Assembly (NCBI GenBank): GCA_965263365.1
Contig: OZ253672.1
Coordinates: forward strand, 1,488,001 to 1,552,000
Reading direction: 5' to 3'
DNA length: 64,000 nt
Source: CANMUM01 sp965263365
GTDB lineage: Bacteria > Pseudomonadota > Alphaproteobacteria > Rhodobacterales > Rhodobacteraceae
The notes under the pieces are model-generated. The model did not search any database. It saw nothing but the letters and a program-made list of their open reading frames with translations, and was not told the origin of the DNA. Shown here piece after piece: positions 45,045 through 51,973 of this stretch; positions within the stretch are counted from its first letter, which is position 1; every line of letters begins with the position of its first letter. Position numbers and translations under genes: made by a program.

Positions 45045-45204
45045 CCGCATTCTCCGCAAGAAGCGCGAGGGACTTACCCGTTTTTGGATGTAATTTTGAA
45101 TCACAACGGCATTTCATGCCAAGGTAGCGATCAGGGCTTTCCCAGGTTGATAGGTAAGCCTGAAGCAACCGAACGAAAACAATCAGAAGGATTTTCTTTA
45201 ACAT
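45037..45204 (-). CDS. Small phage protein with hydrophobic N-terminus
   Basis: 55 residues from the ATG at 45204 (MLKKILLIVFVRLLQAYL). A Cys pair (KCRCDSK) follows. Not recognised. It ends inside the methyltransferase start. Confidence 0.45.
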   Translation of the reverse strand: MLKKILLIVFVRLLQAYLSTWESPDRYLGMKCRCDSKLHPKTGKSLALLAENADG

Positions 45205-45222
45205 ACTCGACCCTTCAAAAAG

Positions 45223-45421
45223 CCCGCGCCACCTATTGGTAGACGCGGGAAGTTTTGAGGCAGTTCTCGGCAAGAGAACGCATCGAGCAGGGAGGGCTCT
45301 ACAGGTAAAGCTCTCCGAATGGCGCGCGGAAACTTGCGGACACGCGCCAATCGCAAAACTTTAGAAAGACCCCGCGTCGCCAAATGGCGAACGCGAGGTG
45401 AGTTGCCATCAAACTTGATGG
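45223..45421. other. Cluster of six stem-loops in 200 bp
   Basis: Stems at 45223-45228/45244-45249 (cccgcg), 45263-45268/45274-45279 (gttctc), 45291-45297/45310-45316, 45320-45326/45343-45349 (tggcgcg), 45373-45381/45386-45395 and 45406-45412/45415-45421 (ccatcaa). A weak 87-codon minus-strand frame (45198-45461) spans all of them, but such dense pairing suggests RNA structure over protein. It lies just downstream of two early regulators. Confidence 0.6.
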
Positions 45422-45457
45422 TCAGGGAGGAAAAAGAAAGGTTTATCCAAACGAGGC

Positions 45458-45859
45458 TCATTTCAAAGCCTCCGCTTGAATGCCTGCCTCTTCGAGAAAA
45501 TCGCGCCCAACGGCTTCGCCAAAAGCAACGGTCATTTCATATTCGTTTTCAAAGCGCATCCGCGTGAAACCGTAAAGACGACCAAGCGCACTGCATTGCG
45601 TCATACCTGATCGCCAATTCCACACCGTTTGTGGCGTGGTTTTCGCAATCTGCGCAATTCGGATATTCTGCTTGTTTTCGCTCGGGTAATCCGCCCAAGG
45701 CGCAAGAACCGAGATATAAAACGCAAGACGATCGCTTTCGGCGGTTGTGTCCAACACAAGCTCCATTAAGCGTTCTTTTACCTGAGTTGCGATTTTCAAA
45801 GACTTTTGAAACTCGGATTGGTTATTGTCGTTTTGAACAAGCTTAGGAGATTTATTCAT
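45458..45859 (-). CDS. Early phage regulator (CII-like)
   Basis: 133 residues from the ATG at 45859. An HTH-like segment IRIAQIAKTTPQTVWNWRSG lies in the middle. Second gene of the cro operon, the CII position in lambdoid phages. Assignment to CII is by place and HTH only. Confidence 0.6.
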   Translation of the reverse strand: MNKSPKLVQNDNNQSEFQKSLKIATQVKERLMELVLDTTAESDRLAFYISVLAPWADYPSENKQNIRIAQIAKTTPQTVWNWRSGMTQCSALGRLYGFTRMRFENEYEMTVAFGEAVGRDFLEEAGIQAEALK

Positions 45860-46059
45860 GCCGCACCTCGCCAATTAAAAAGCTCACGCGGGCAATCAAT
45901 GCCGCGTTCAAGGCAAAGATCCTCCATTGTTTTAAACCATGAGGAAGGGAATTTTTTATTTGCTCTGCAATTATCAATAGCGGTCGGGCTCTTTAACCCA
46001 AGGGCTCTTGAAAGCTCGGCGCGATTAAATTGAGAAAGAAATTCATCAAAGTTATCCAT
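45856..46059 (-). CDS. Cro-like regulator
   Basis: 67 residues. AELSRALGLKSPTAIDNCRA is a helix-turn-helix like those of Cro/YdaS proteins. It is the first leftward gene, divergent from the CI-like gene across 64 bp of operators. The mapped promoter puts the transcript start at or next to its ATG. Confidence 0.78.
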   Translation of the reverse strand: MDNFDEFLSQFNRAELSRALGLKSPTAIDNCRANKKFPSSWFKTMEDLCLERGIDCPRELFNWRGAA

Positions 46060-46065
46060 AACGGC

Positions 46066-46129
46066 ATTTAACTCATAAATAATGAGTTAGTCAAGCTCAT
46101 AATATAAAAACTATTCATATTTTATGAGT
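46066..46129. promoter_or_regulatory. Prophage switch: cro promoter and two operators
   Basis: Minus strand: -35 TTGACT (46089-46094), 17-bp spacer (46072-46088), -10 TTAAAT (46066-46071). The palindrome aactcat-aaata-atgagtt (46070-46088) fills the spacer. A second, near-identical site attcatattttatgagt lies at 46113-46129, over the start of the CI-like gene, so CI probably represses cro and itself. Confidence 0.8.
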
Positions 46130-46462
46130 AGCGATATGTTGTTGAAGAAAAAGCAAACAAATACGAGTCACAACCAAATGACAAAAACTACAAAAAAATA
46201 TCACAAAATAGGACAACGGCTCATTGCAATTCGCGAAGTTGTTCGACCAGGAATGAAAATAAATGCATACTGCAATGAAATGGGCTTTAACTACACCCAA
46301 TATCTGAACTGGGAATCAGGCGAAAACAGACCTCAACCAGATTCACTTGATCTACTTTGCGATTTAACTGGGATAAGCTTAGACTTTATATATCGAGGTA
46401 AAACCGAGCTATTGCCGAGCACAATTGCTTTAGAATTGGCGTCCAGCCCCTTTGTTAAATGA
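46124..46462 (+). CDS. CI-like repressor, XRE family
   Basis: 112 residues. The XRE helix-turn-helix is NAYCNEMGFNYTQYLNWESG followed by LDLLCDLTGISLDFIYRG. It has no cleavable C-terminal peptidase domain, so it would not respond to RecA in the way of lambda CI. Starts at 46124, 46136 and 46178 are all possible; an operator overlaps the first. It lies between the cro operators and the lux pair. Confidence 0.78.
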   Translation: MSSDMLLKKKQTNTSHNQMTKTTKKYHKIGQRLIAIREVVRPGMKINAYCNEMGFNYTQYLNWESGENRPQPDSLDLLCDLTGISLDFIYRGKTELLPSTIALELASSPFVK

Positions 46463-46539
46463 TATAACAGATCAAAGCTCAATCCAGATTTATCTGACGC
46501 AAGAATAATCGCATCGATATCACATTTGCTATTTTTCAT
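46333..46539 (-). CDS. Possible small antisense gene between the repressor and luxR-type gene
   Basis: 68 residues on the minus strand, overlapping the last 130 bases of the CI-like gene. GGAGGATATTT precedes its ATG, a near-perfect ribosome-binding site. The N-terminal half (MKNSKCDIDAIILASDKSG) lies in the otherwise empty gap. Not recognised. Transcription would run against cI and may interfere with it. Confidence 0.45.
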   Translation of the reverse strand: MKNSKCDIDAIILASDKSGLSFDLLYHLTKGLDANSKAIVLGNSSVLPRYIKSKLIPVKSQSRSSESG

Positions 46540-46609
46540 AAATATCCTCCATAACCAATTTAAATAAGATACTTAAGCATTACAGCGCAGAACAAGGTAA
46601 ATAAATAGC

Positions 46610-47251
46610 ATGTTGACAAAACAGGAGAGAAAGGGTAACAAGATTCGCTTTCTTGAACAACTTAGTAAAGTTGCTGAATTCCACATCATTTCAACGAATT
46701 TCAGAAATAAAACTCCAGCAAGCATAATTTCCAACACTCCTTATCGCTTTAGATTTTCTTATATCTTCAAAAATCTGAATAAAATTGATCCTATTGTAAG
46801 CAATCTAGGAAAAATTTCAGGGTGGCATTCTTGGAGTGACAACTACGACTTAAATAATGAACCGTTTTCTAACTGCACCCAACATGGTCTTGAAGCTCGG
46901 CTAGGCTGGACGTTTTACGGATCCTTTGAGTTTACGCCATTTTTAGGCTCGATCATATTAAATAAAACAGTCATTTTTTCTAAGGAAGTTCAGGATGATA
47001 CATCCCACATTATAGCTGGTCTTATATATTGCCTACATGGTGAAACAAGAGAATTTCCAAAAATAACTGATAAACAAAAACAAATACTGAGGATGATTGG
47101 CGAGGGTGCGCAAGACAAGCAAATTGCGCATGTACTCAACATTTCTATCTCAGCCGTTCAGAAACAAAAGATAGCCATTCGCGCTAATTTTGGCGTAAAT
47201 ACAATCGAAGAGGCGATTGTTCATGCGGCGAAATCAGGGTTTTTTAACTAA
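46610..47251 (+). CDS. LuxR-type acyl-HSL receptor/transcription factor, prophage-encoded
   Basis: 213 residues. The N-terminal autoinducer-binding domain keeps most of the invariant positions: Tyr51 and Asp60-Pro61 (KIDPIV), with Trp75 (GWHSW) at the TraR spacing and a Gly near 104; the first Trp is Phe47. The C-terminal LuxR helix-turn-helix is ITDKQKQILRMIGEGAQDKQ then IAHVLNISISAVQKQK. It should bind an acyl-homoserine lactone and DNA. It ends inside the start of the luxI-type gene and lies downstream of the CI-like gene, inside the prophage. Confidence 0.88.
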   Translation: MLTKQERKGNKIRFLEQLSKVAEFHIISTNFRNKTPASIISNTPYRFRFSYIFKNLNKIDPIVSNLGKISGWHSWSDNYDLNNEPFSNCTQHGLEARLGWTFYGSFEFTPFLGSIILNKTVIFSKEVQDDTSHIIAGLIYCLHGETREFPKITDKQKQILRMIGEGAQDKQIAHVLNISISAVQKQKIAIRANFGVNTIEEAIVHAAKSGFFN

Positions 47252-47846
47252 AATATTGAATCAAATATACAGATGTTTACATCTTGAAATCGTAGCATTT
47301 TATTGCGCCGAACCATGTAAAGATGAAACCTGCAGACAATATTTTAGTGTTAGAAAATCTATATTCGTTGATCAATACAGCTGGAATATCCCCGTTCAAA
47401 ATGGATTAGAAATTGATCAGTTTGATAACAAAAATTGTTTTTATACATTTGTAAAATATAAAAATCGATTTTTGATGGGCGCACGCGGACATCATGTAAA
47501 TGGTAATGACCCCCAAAACTCATTGCTTGAAAAGCTAATTTCAGAACACTCCTCACTTGCAAATATCGATGCTTCAAACTTAGACTGGGATGTTACACGA
47601 TTATGTGCGGATCAAAGCCAAAAAACAAATCAAATCATTAAAATCATCGCCCTGCGTATCATATTTAGCAAACAAACGAGAGAGGCGGCCAAACAAGGAT
47701 GCTCTCGCGTAATATCAGTCACGTCCCCAAAGCTTGCGAACCATTTTAAAAAAATTGGATTTCCATTGATTAAGCTCTCTGAAAATATGCGAGCAGATGA
47801 CTGCGATTCAAGCTTTGCAGTATACTGCGTTAAAATTAACTCATAA
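47223..47846 (+). CDS. LuxI-type acyl-homoserine lactone synthase, prophage-encoded
   Basis: 207 residues from the ATG at 47223 (AGAGG upstream, 29-bp overlap with the luxR-type gene). Conserved synthase residues fall at exact family spacing: RKSIF (R24, F28 of LuxI), Trp34, and LEIDQFD (E43, D45, D48). An Arg in FLMGARG corresponds to R70. The E100/R103 pair appears as WDVTR, with Asp replacing Glu. It makes acyl-HSL from SAM and acyl-ACP in the cytosol. Homology is distant elsewhere, but the catalytic pattern is nearly complete. Confidence 0.85.
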   Translation: MRRNQGFLTKILNQIYRCLHLEIVAFYCAEPCKDETCRQYFSVRKSIFVDQYSWNIPVQNGLEIDQFDNKNCFYTFVKYKNRFLMGARGHHVNGNDPQNSLLEKLISEHSSLANIDASNLDWDVTRLCADQSQKTNQIIKIIALRIIFSKQTREAAKQGCSRVISVTSPKLANHFKKIGFPLIKLSENMRADDCDSSFAVYCVKINS

Positions 47847-47892
47847 ATAATGAACATTTATAATTGACTACTCATATTTTATGAGTTATTAA
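47838..47892 (+). promoter_or_regulatory. Excision-operon promoter with CI-type operator
   Basis: -35 TTGACT (47864-47869), 17-bp spacer ACTCATATTTTATGAGT, -10 TATTAA (47887-47892). The spacer is itself the palindrome seen at the cro promoter. A further half-match, aactcataaataatga, lies at 47838-47853 across the luxI-type stop codon. Confidence 0.82.
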
Positions 47893-47969
47893 AAGTAAGT
47901 CAAGCGGGCTACTTTTTATTGATCCCTATCTCAAGAACGCCTGCTTGACCCTTATTTTAGGAGTATAAG

Positions 47970-48158
47970 ATGAGCCGAATTTATGTCACATACACTATGA
48001 AAGGGCGTTATCGCGGCCAAGTCATTCAAGCAAGCGCCATCAACCGAGTAAAAGATTTGGAAAAATGGGCGCGCACAAAGATCGCCACTAGAATGGGCTG
48101 TGCGGTCCGCTGGGTTTCAGTCCAAGCTATCATTCCGCTTCACGATATTAAATCATAG
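47970..48158 (+). CDS. Small phage protein, first gene of the excision operon
   Basis: 62 basic residues (RIYVTYTMKGRYRGQVIQAS, then KWARTKIATRMG). AGGAG precedes the ATG. Not recognised. Confidence 0.6.
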   Translation: MSRIYVTYTMKGRYRGQVIQASAINRVKDLEKWARTKIATRMGCAVRWVSVQAIIPLHDIKS

Positions 48159-48191
48159 TCCGTCCATGTGCGCTAAAAAGGATTTCATAAA

Positions 48192-48563
48192 ATGCCGCGA
48201 CTGATATCGTTCGCAATGACCAAAAATCAAATCAAGGCACAATCAAAAGATGTGACCCGTCGATTTGGATGGTGGTTTCTGAAGCCCAATGATCGATTAA
48301 TTGGTGTCGAAAAAGCTATGGGATTACGCAAAGGTGAAAAGGTAATTCGCCTTTGCGAAATTGAAATCCTAAGCGTTCGTCCAGAACCACTTAATGCGAT
48401 CACCCCTGACGACGTAATTCGCGAGGGCTTTCCAGATTGGTCACCAGCGCAGTTCGTAGAGTTTATTATGAAACACTATCGATGCGCTCCAGATGAAATC
48501 TGCAATCGAATTGAGTTTAAGTATGTTCATTCCGCCAGACCCAACCAGTGGGGAAATAAATGA
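48192..48563 (+). CDS. ASCH-like phage protein
   Basis: 123 residues: MPRLISFAMTKNQIKAQSKD, then VTRRFGWWFLKPNDRLIGVEK, and RLCEIEILSVRPEPLNAITP with a REGFPDWSP motif. This is the pattern of small phage ASCH-domain proteins (possible RNA-binding fold). Role unknown. Confidence 0.7.
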   Translation: MPRLISFAMTKNQIKAQSKDVTRRFGWWFLKPNDRLIGVEKAMGLRKGEKVIRLCEIEILSVRPEPLNAITPDDVIREGFPDWSPAQFVEFIMKHYRCAPDEICNRIEFKYVHSARPNQWGNK

Positions 48564-48868
48564 AAAACATGACAAGCGCGCCCATCACGTTGGTAACGTT
48601 AAGCATTGAACAAATCGAACAAATGCTTGAAGCGGCTGCAAACAAAGGAGCCAACCAAGCTCTTCAGCAATTTGCTGCACAAGAAAGTGACCGCATCTAC
48701 ACTCTCGATGAGATGGCGTGCGCGCTATACCTCAGCAAGGAAACAATCCGTCGGAAGTGCCGCAAAAGTGAACTCCAATTTACACGTGATGGCGGAAATG
48801 GTAAGTTTGTATTCACCAAGGCTCAATATGATAAAAATATTGAACGCGCACGAAAAAAACACGAATAG
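48560..48868 (+). CDS. Excisionase-like HTH protein (recombination directionality factor candidate)
   Basis: 102 residues. RIYTLDEMACALYLSKETIR and RRKCRKSELQFTRDG form a winged-helix/AlpA-type DNA-binding domain, as in excisionases. It ends 38 bp before attR. With integrase it would drive excision. Its promoter carries the repressor-type operator. Confidence 0.65.
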   Translation: MKNMTSAPITLVTLSIEQIEQMLEAAANKGANQALQQFAAQESDRIYTLDEMACALYLSKETIRRKCRKSELQFTRDGGNGKFVFTKAQYDKNIERARKKHE

Positions 48869-48906
48869 CATTTTCAATTAATTGTTTTTATTGAAATAAA
48901 CTGTCC

Positions 48907-48924
48907 CCCCTCGGGCACCATAAA
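48907..48924 (+). repeat. attR core, 18-bp direct repeat
   Basis: Identical to attL at 12283-12300. It is the right end of the prophage and at the same time the former attachment site of the next, decayed element. Confidence 0.93.
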
Positions 48925-49050
48925 TATTCCGCAAAATTCCATAAATTACGGAAAATAAAGGAAACTAGTCAATTTAACAAAGCTCATAGTTCCGCTTTCG
49001 TTCACGCTTTACAGAACAAATATGAAGTCCTAGTACGAATAAATACGAAT

Positions 49051-49290
49051 CATGGCTTCGATAATTAAAAGGGATGACGGGAGATGGCAGGCGCAGACTG
49101 CCAAGACTGCGCCGAGTGGTAAAAAATTCGCAAGTCAAAGCTATTTCATTCAAAGAGGGAGGCCGAGCAATGGGCTGCGCGTGAAGAATATTTAATCTCG
49201 CAAACTCCCGAAAATGAGGCCGAACACATCCCGCTTGTCGATCTATTGCGCAAGTACAGCAGCACTGTTTCAGTGCATAAGAAGGGCAAG
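49051..49290 (+). pseudogene. Truncated, frameshifted second integrase
   Basis: The first codons (ASIIKRDDGRWQAQT) match the N-terminus of the prophage integrase (ATIKRMTNGKWQAQV). The frame shifts near 49140 and continues as SKREAEQWAAREEYL and VDLLRKYSSTVSVHKKGKRA. It then runs, without a break in frame, into transposase sequence. About 80 residues of 330 remain. It is followed by no right-hand body, so a second element once used the same tRNA site and was mostly deleted. Confidence 0.82.
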
Positions 49291-50400
49291 AGAGCCAAAC
49301 CTGAAGAGATTATAGCAAAACTGCGCGCTGTTGAAGTTCGCCTTAGCCAAGGAGATACAACAGGCCAAGCGGTTCGTGCGATTGGCGTGACGGAGCAGAC
49401 TTATTACCGCTGGCGCAAAGAATATGGCGGGCTTCAAGTGGATCAAGCCAAGCGCATGAAAGAGATGGAGAAAGAGAACGCCCGCTTGCGGCGTGCTGTT
49501 TCTGATTTGACGGTTGATAATCAAATCCTCAAGGAAGTTGTGCAGGGAAAGTTCTGAGCCCTTCACGTAAGCGCATTGCTGTTGATCACGTGATGGACGA
49601 GCTTGGTGTATCTGAGCGTCAAGTTTGTCGCGCTATTGACCAACATCGTTCGACAAAACGCAAGCCACACACGCCTCGATCTGATGAGAATACTCTGACG
49701 CAAGCCATCATCGCCTTGGCTAAACGGTTCGGGCGCTATGGCTATCGTCGGGTCACAGCCTTGCTTCGAGGAGCTGGCTGGCAAGTGAGTGCGAGCCGTG
49801 TGTATCGTATTTGGCGGCGTGAAGGGCTGAAAGTTCCACAAAAACAACCGAAACGAGGCAGGCTATGGCTCAATGACGGGTCATGTATCCGTTTGCGCCC
49901 ACAACATAAAGGCCATGTCTGGTCTTATGATTTCGTTCAAGACCGCACCTATGAGGGCAAGGTGCTTCGCATGCTTTGTGTCATTGATGAATATACCCGC
50001 GAGTGCCTTGCTATCCGTGTTGAACGCAAACTCAATAGCCGCGATGTACTGGCGTATTGGGCGAGTTATTTGTAACCCATGACTCACCCAAACATATCCG
50101 CTCAGATAATGGACTTGAATTTATCGCAACCGCCTTGAGACAGTGGCTTGGACAGCTCGATGTCAAAACGCTATACATCGAACCCGGCAGCCCATGGGAA
50201 AATGGTTATTGCCAGAGCTTCAACTCCAAGCTGCGTGACGAGCTTTTGGCACGTGAAATCTTCTAAACATTGAAGGAGGCACAAATCCTGATCGAAGGCT
50301 AGAGGAAATATTAAAATACTAGGCGACCGCATTCATAACTGGGCTCTAAACCACCCGCGCCGCAAACCAGCTTGCCAAAAGCGCCGCCATTGCCCTATTA
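49291..50400 (+). mobile_element. Decayed IS3-family element (IS407-like)
   Basis: OrfA (to 49557) has the HTH (KPEEIIAKLRAVEVRL, VTEQTYYRWRKEYGGL) but lacks its first codons and the left inverted repeat. OrfB follows from about 49557 with DDE-type motifs (HVWSYDFVQD, IRSDNGLEF, PWENGYCQSFNSKLRD), but a frameshift lies near 50060 and stops break the C-terminal RPHSxLGxxPPAP region near 50290-50370. It is no longer active. Confidence 0.85.
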
Positions 50401-50661
50401 TGGAGAGGTCGCATGACGCGACAAACTAACCTGCTGGTTCTAACAAAACTGTTGGATCACTCAAATAAGGCATGCCAACTTCTTTGTAGACAAATAATAT
50501 CTCAAAAAATCGGTATCAAACCGGTACAAGTCCACAGCCCTCCGACTGTTTTCTGATCCTTCTTAGACCCCATGCGCTGCTTAGATAAATGCGCACAGGT
50601 TTAATACCAACTCGCGTGAGACATGCTGGGAAAGTTTTTGATATAAACTCTGGGTTCGTTG
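50401..50661. other. Gap with no recognised content
   Basis: About 260 bp between the IS remnant and the Hint gene. No gene, repeat or clear IS end was identified. Confidence 0.4.
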
Positions 50662-51741
50662 TCAGAGCGAATATGTTATGGCTTTATTATTGACGATATT
50701 CTTCATCAATTCCTCTTGTATTTTTCCTTCAGGGATCATGCGCGCTGGAATAAAGTCGCCAGATATTTCCTCGAAGTTAGGGAAAACGGCCAATATCTCT
50801 TCCAGTGCTTCCCTACCGAGAGCTTTGATAGCAAATTCCCCCACAAACAGGCTTTCCGTTTCTGCGCCCTCGGCAAAAATGATTTCGTGCTGATCAAATA
50901 GCACATGGAAATACTCAACTTCCGTCACAGTTTCGTCAATATACACGCCAGGTAGCGCGACAAGCTTGATCGCAGGAATGAGAACTTCAGAACTACCCGT
51001 CATGCGCTCCGCAATCTCCGAGCTGACCATCATTCGGTGCTGCCTTGAAACCAGTAAATCTCTTTCAGGAAGTCCATTTCCGAGCGCGCCTGCAACAATC
51101 ATAATCGGACGAAGCTTAGGGTTTTTCTGAAGCTCTTCTTGTCGGATTATGCGTGAACCGACCCAGCGAATTGGTTGCAGATCGTGATCAAGAGTTTTGA
51201 CCAAATCACCAGCTTTCAAATCTTGGACCTTAACAAGACCATTTTTAGTTTCGATAAAAACGTCTCGCGTAAAACATGGCACAGAGGTGGCATAATTATT
51301 TGTCAAGCTCGCAAACAAAATTGCTTCCGCATTGGGGCTAAGATTTTCCATCCGATATGTAACACCTTCAACCAATGGCTGCGTTGTCGCAATATACTCA
51401 TCTTGCCAATTAATTGTACCTACTGGTGTCGCAACCGCAACGCCTGGAAAGCTCGTTCCGTCATTTCCCACTAACGTAAACTGATAGGTCGCTATCAAAT
51501 TTTGCCCAACCGCAGCGGGGTCAATATCTGGACTTACGCTTGTGATTTGCTGAAAACCGTCGGCATCAGCCTGATAATCGCCATCATTCAAAACGCCGTC
51601 AGTGTCTTCAACTGTAACCGAAGAGGTCGGATGTGCTGCCGCACTGTATGTAAATTGCGGAACGACACCTGTTAGTTGATAGTTATGAAATAAATTGCCA
51701 GGTAAGTTTGTTCGTGTAATATCAAATGTATGTTGTGCCAT
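50662..51741 (-). CDS. Hint (Hedgehog/intein-like) domain protein
   Basis: 359 residues from the ATG at 51741. The N-terminal half is beta-rich and secreted-looking, but no signal peptide is visible. The Hint domain begins at CFTRDVFIETKNGLVKVQDL (about 180) with GDLVKTLDHDLQPIRWVGSR. A conserved SRQHRMMV and later EVEYFHVLFDQHEIIFAEG follow. Hint_2 proteins in alphaproteobacteria may self-process or release cargo. It lies inside an accessory scar. An AT-rich heptamer tract lies 35 bp before the start. Confidence 0.85.
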   Translation of the reverse strand: MAQHTFDITRTNLPGNLFHNYQLTGVVPQFTYSAAAHPTSSVTVEDTDGVLNDGDYQADADGFQQITSVSPDIDPAAVGQNLIATYQFTLVGNDGTSFPGVAVATPVGTINWQDEYIATTQPLVEGVTYRMENLSPNAEAILFASLTNNYATSVPCFTRDVFIETKNGLVKVQDLKAGDLVKTLDHDLQPIRWVGSRIIRQEELQKNPKLRPIMIVAGALGNGLPERDLLVSRQHRMMVSSEIAERMTGSSEVLIPAIKLVALPGVYIDETVTEVEYFHVLFDQHEIIFAEGAETESLFVGEFAIKALGREALEEILAVFPNFEEISGDFIPARMIPEGKIQEELMKNIVNNKAITYSL

Positions 51742-51775
51742 AATTGTCACCCTGTTTTTAAAAATTAATAATAAA

Positions 51776-51817
51776 TAGTTAATAGTTAATAGTTAATAGT
51801 TAATAGTTAATAGTTAA
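51776..51817 (-). repeat. Six perfect copies of the heptamer TAGTTAA
   Basis: A simple sequence repeat in the promoter/leader region of the Hint-domain gene. Its left end is 35 bp before that gene's start; more degenerate AT repeats follow to about 51850. Confidence 0.9.
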
Positions 51818-51973
51818 TAATAAAAAATTAATAATAGTTAATAATATATAAACGTATAGCAATTTTTAGATGTATTTTCAACAAAAATAATTTTAATAAT
51901 TCACCATCTATTGCGATATCGCCTTAAAATGAAAGTATACTGTCAACCAAGGCTCAAATCAAAATGGCCAAAA

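Larger units (their letters stand above)
12283..48924. mobile_element. Complete-looking siphovirus-type prophage in tRNA-Leu
   Basis: 36.6 kb between two 18-bp att repeats. It contains integrase, excisionase-like gene, CI/Cro-like regulators, primase and SF3 helicase, terminase, portal, protease, HK97-type capsid, connectors, tail tube, tape measure, fibres, holin and endolysin. No essential module looks broken, so it may be inducible. Late and early genes all run on the minus strand from the switch near 46.06 kb. Integrase plus cargo (left) and the repressor/lux/excision block (right) run on the plus strand. A recognisable distal tail (Dit) or tail-lysin hub protein was not seen. Confidence 0.93.

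Noticed and set aside
45198..45461. 87-residue minus-strand protein over the hairpin cluster
   Set aside because: Composition is Arg/Leu-rich and arises from paired GC-rich stems; overlap with the upstream stop is the only support. Kept only as a note in the hairpin entry.
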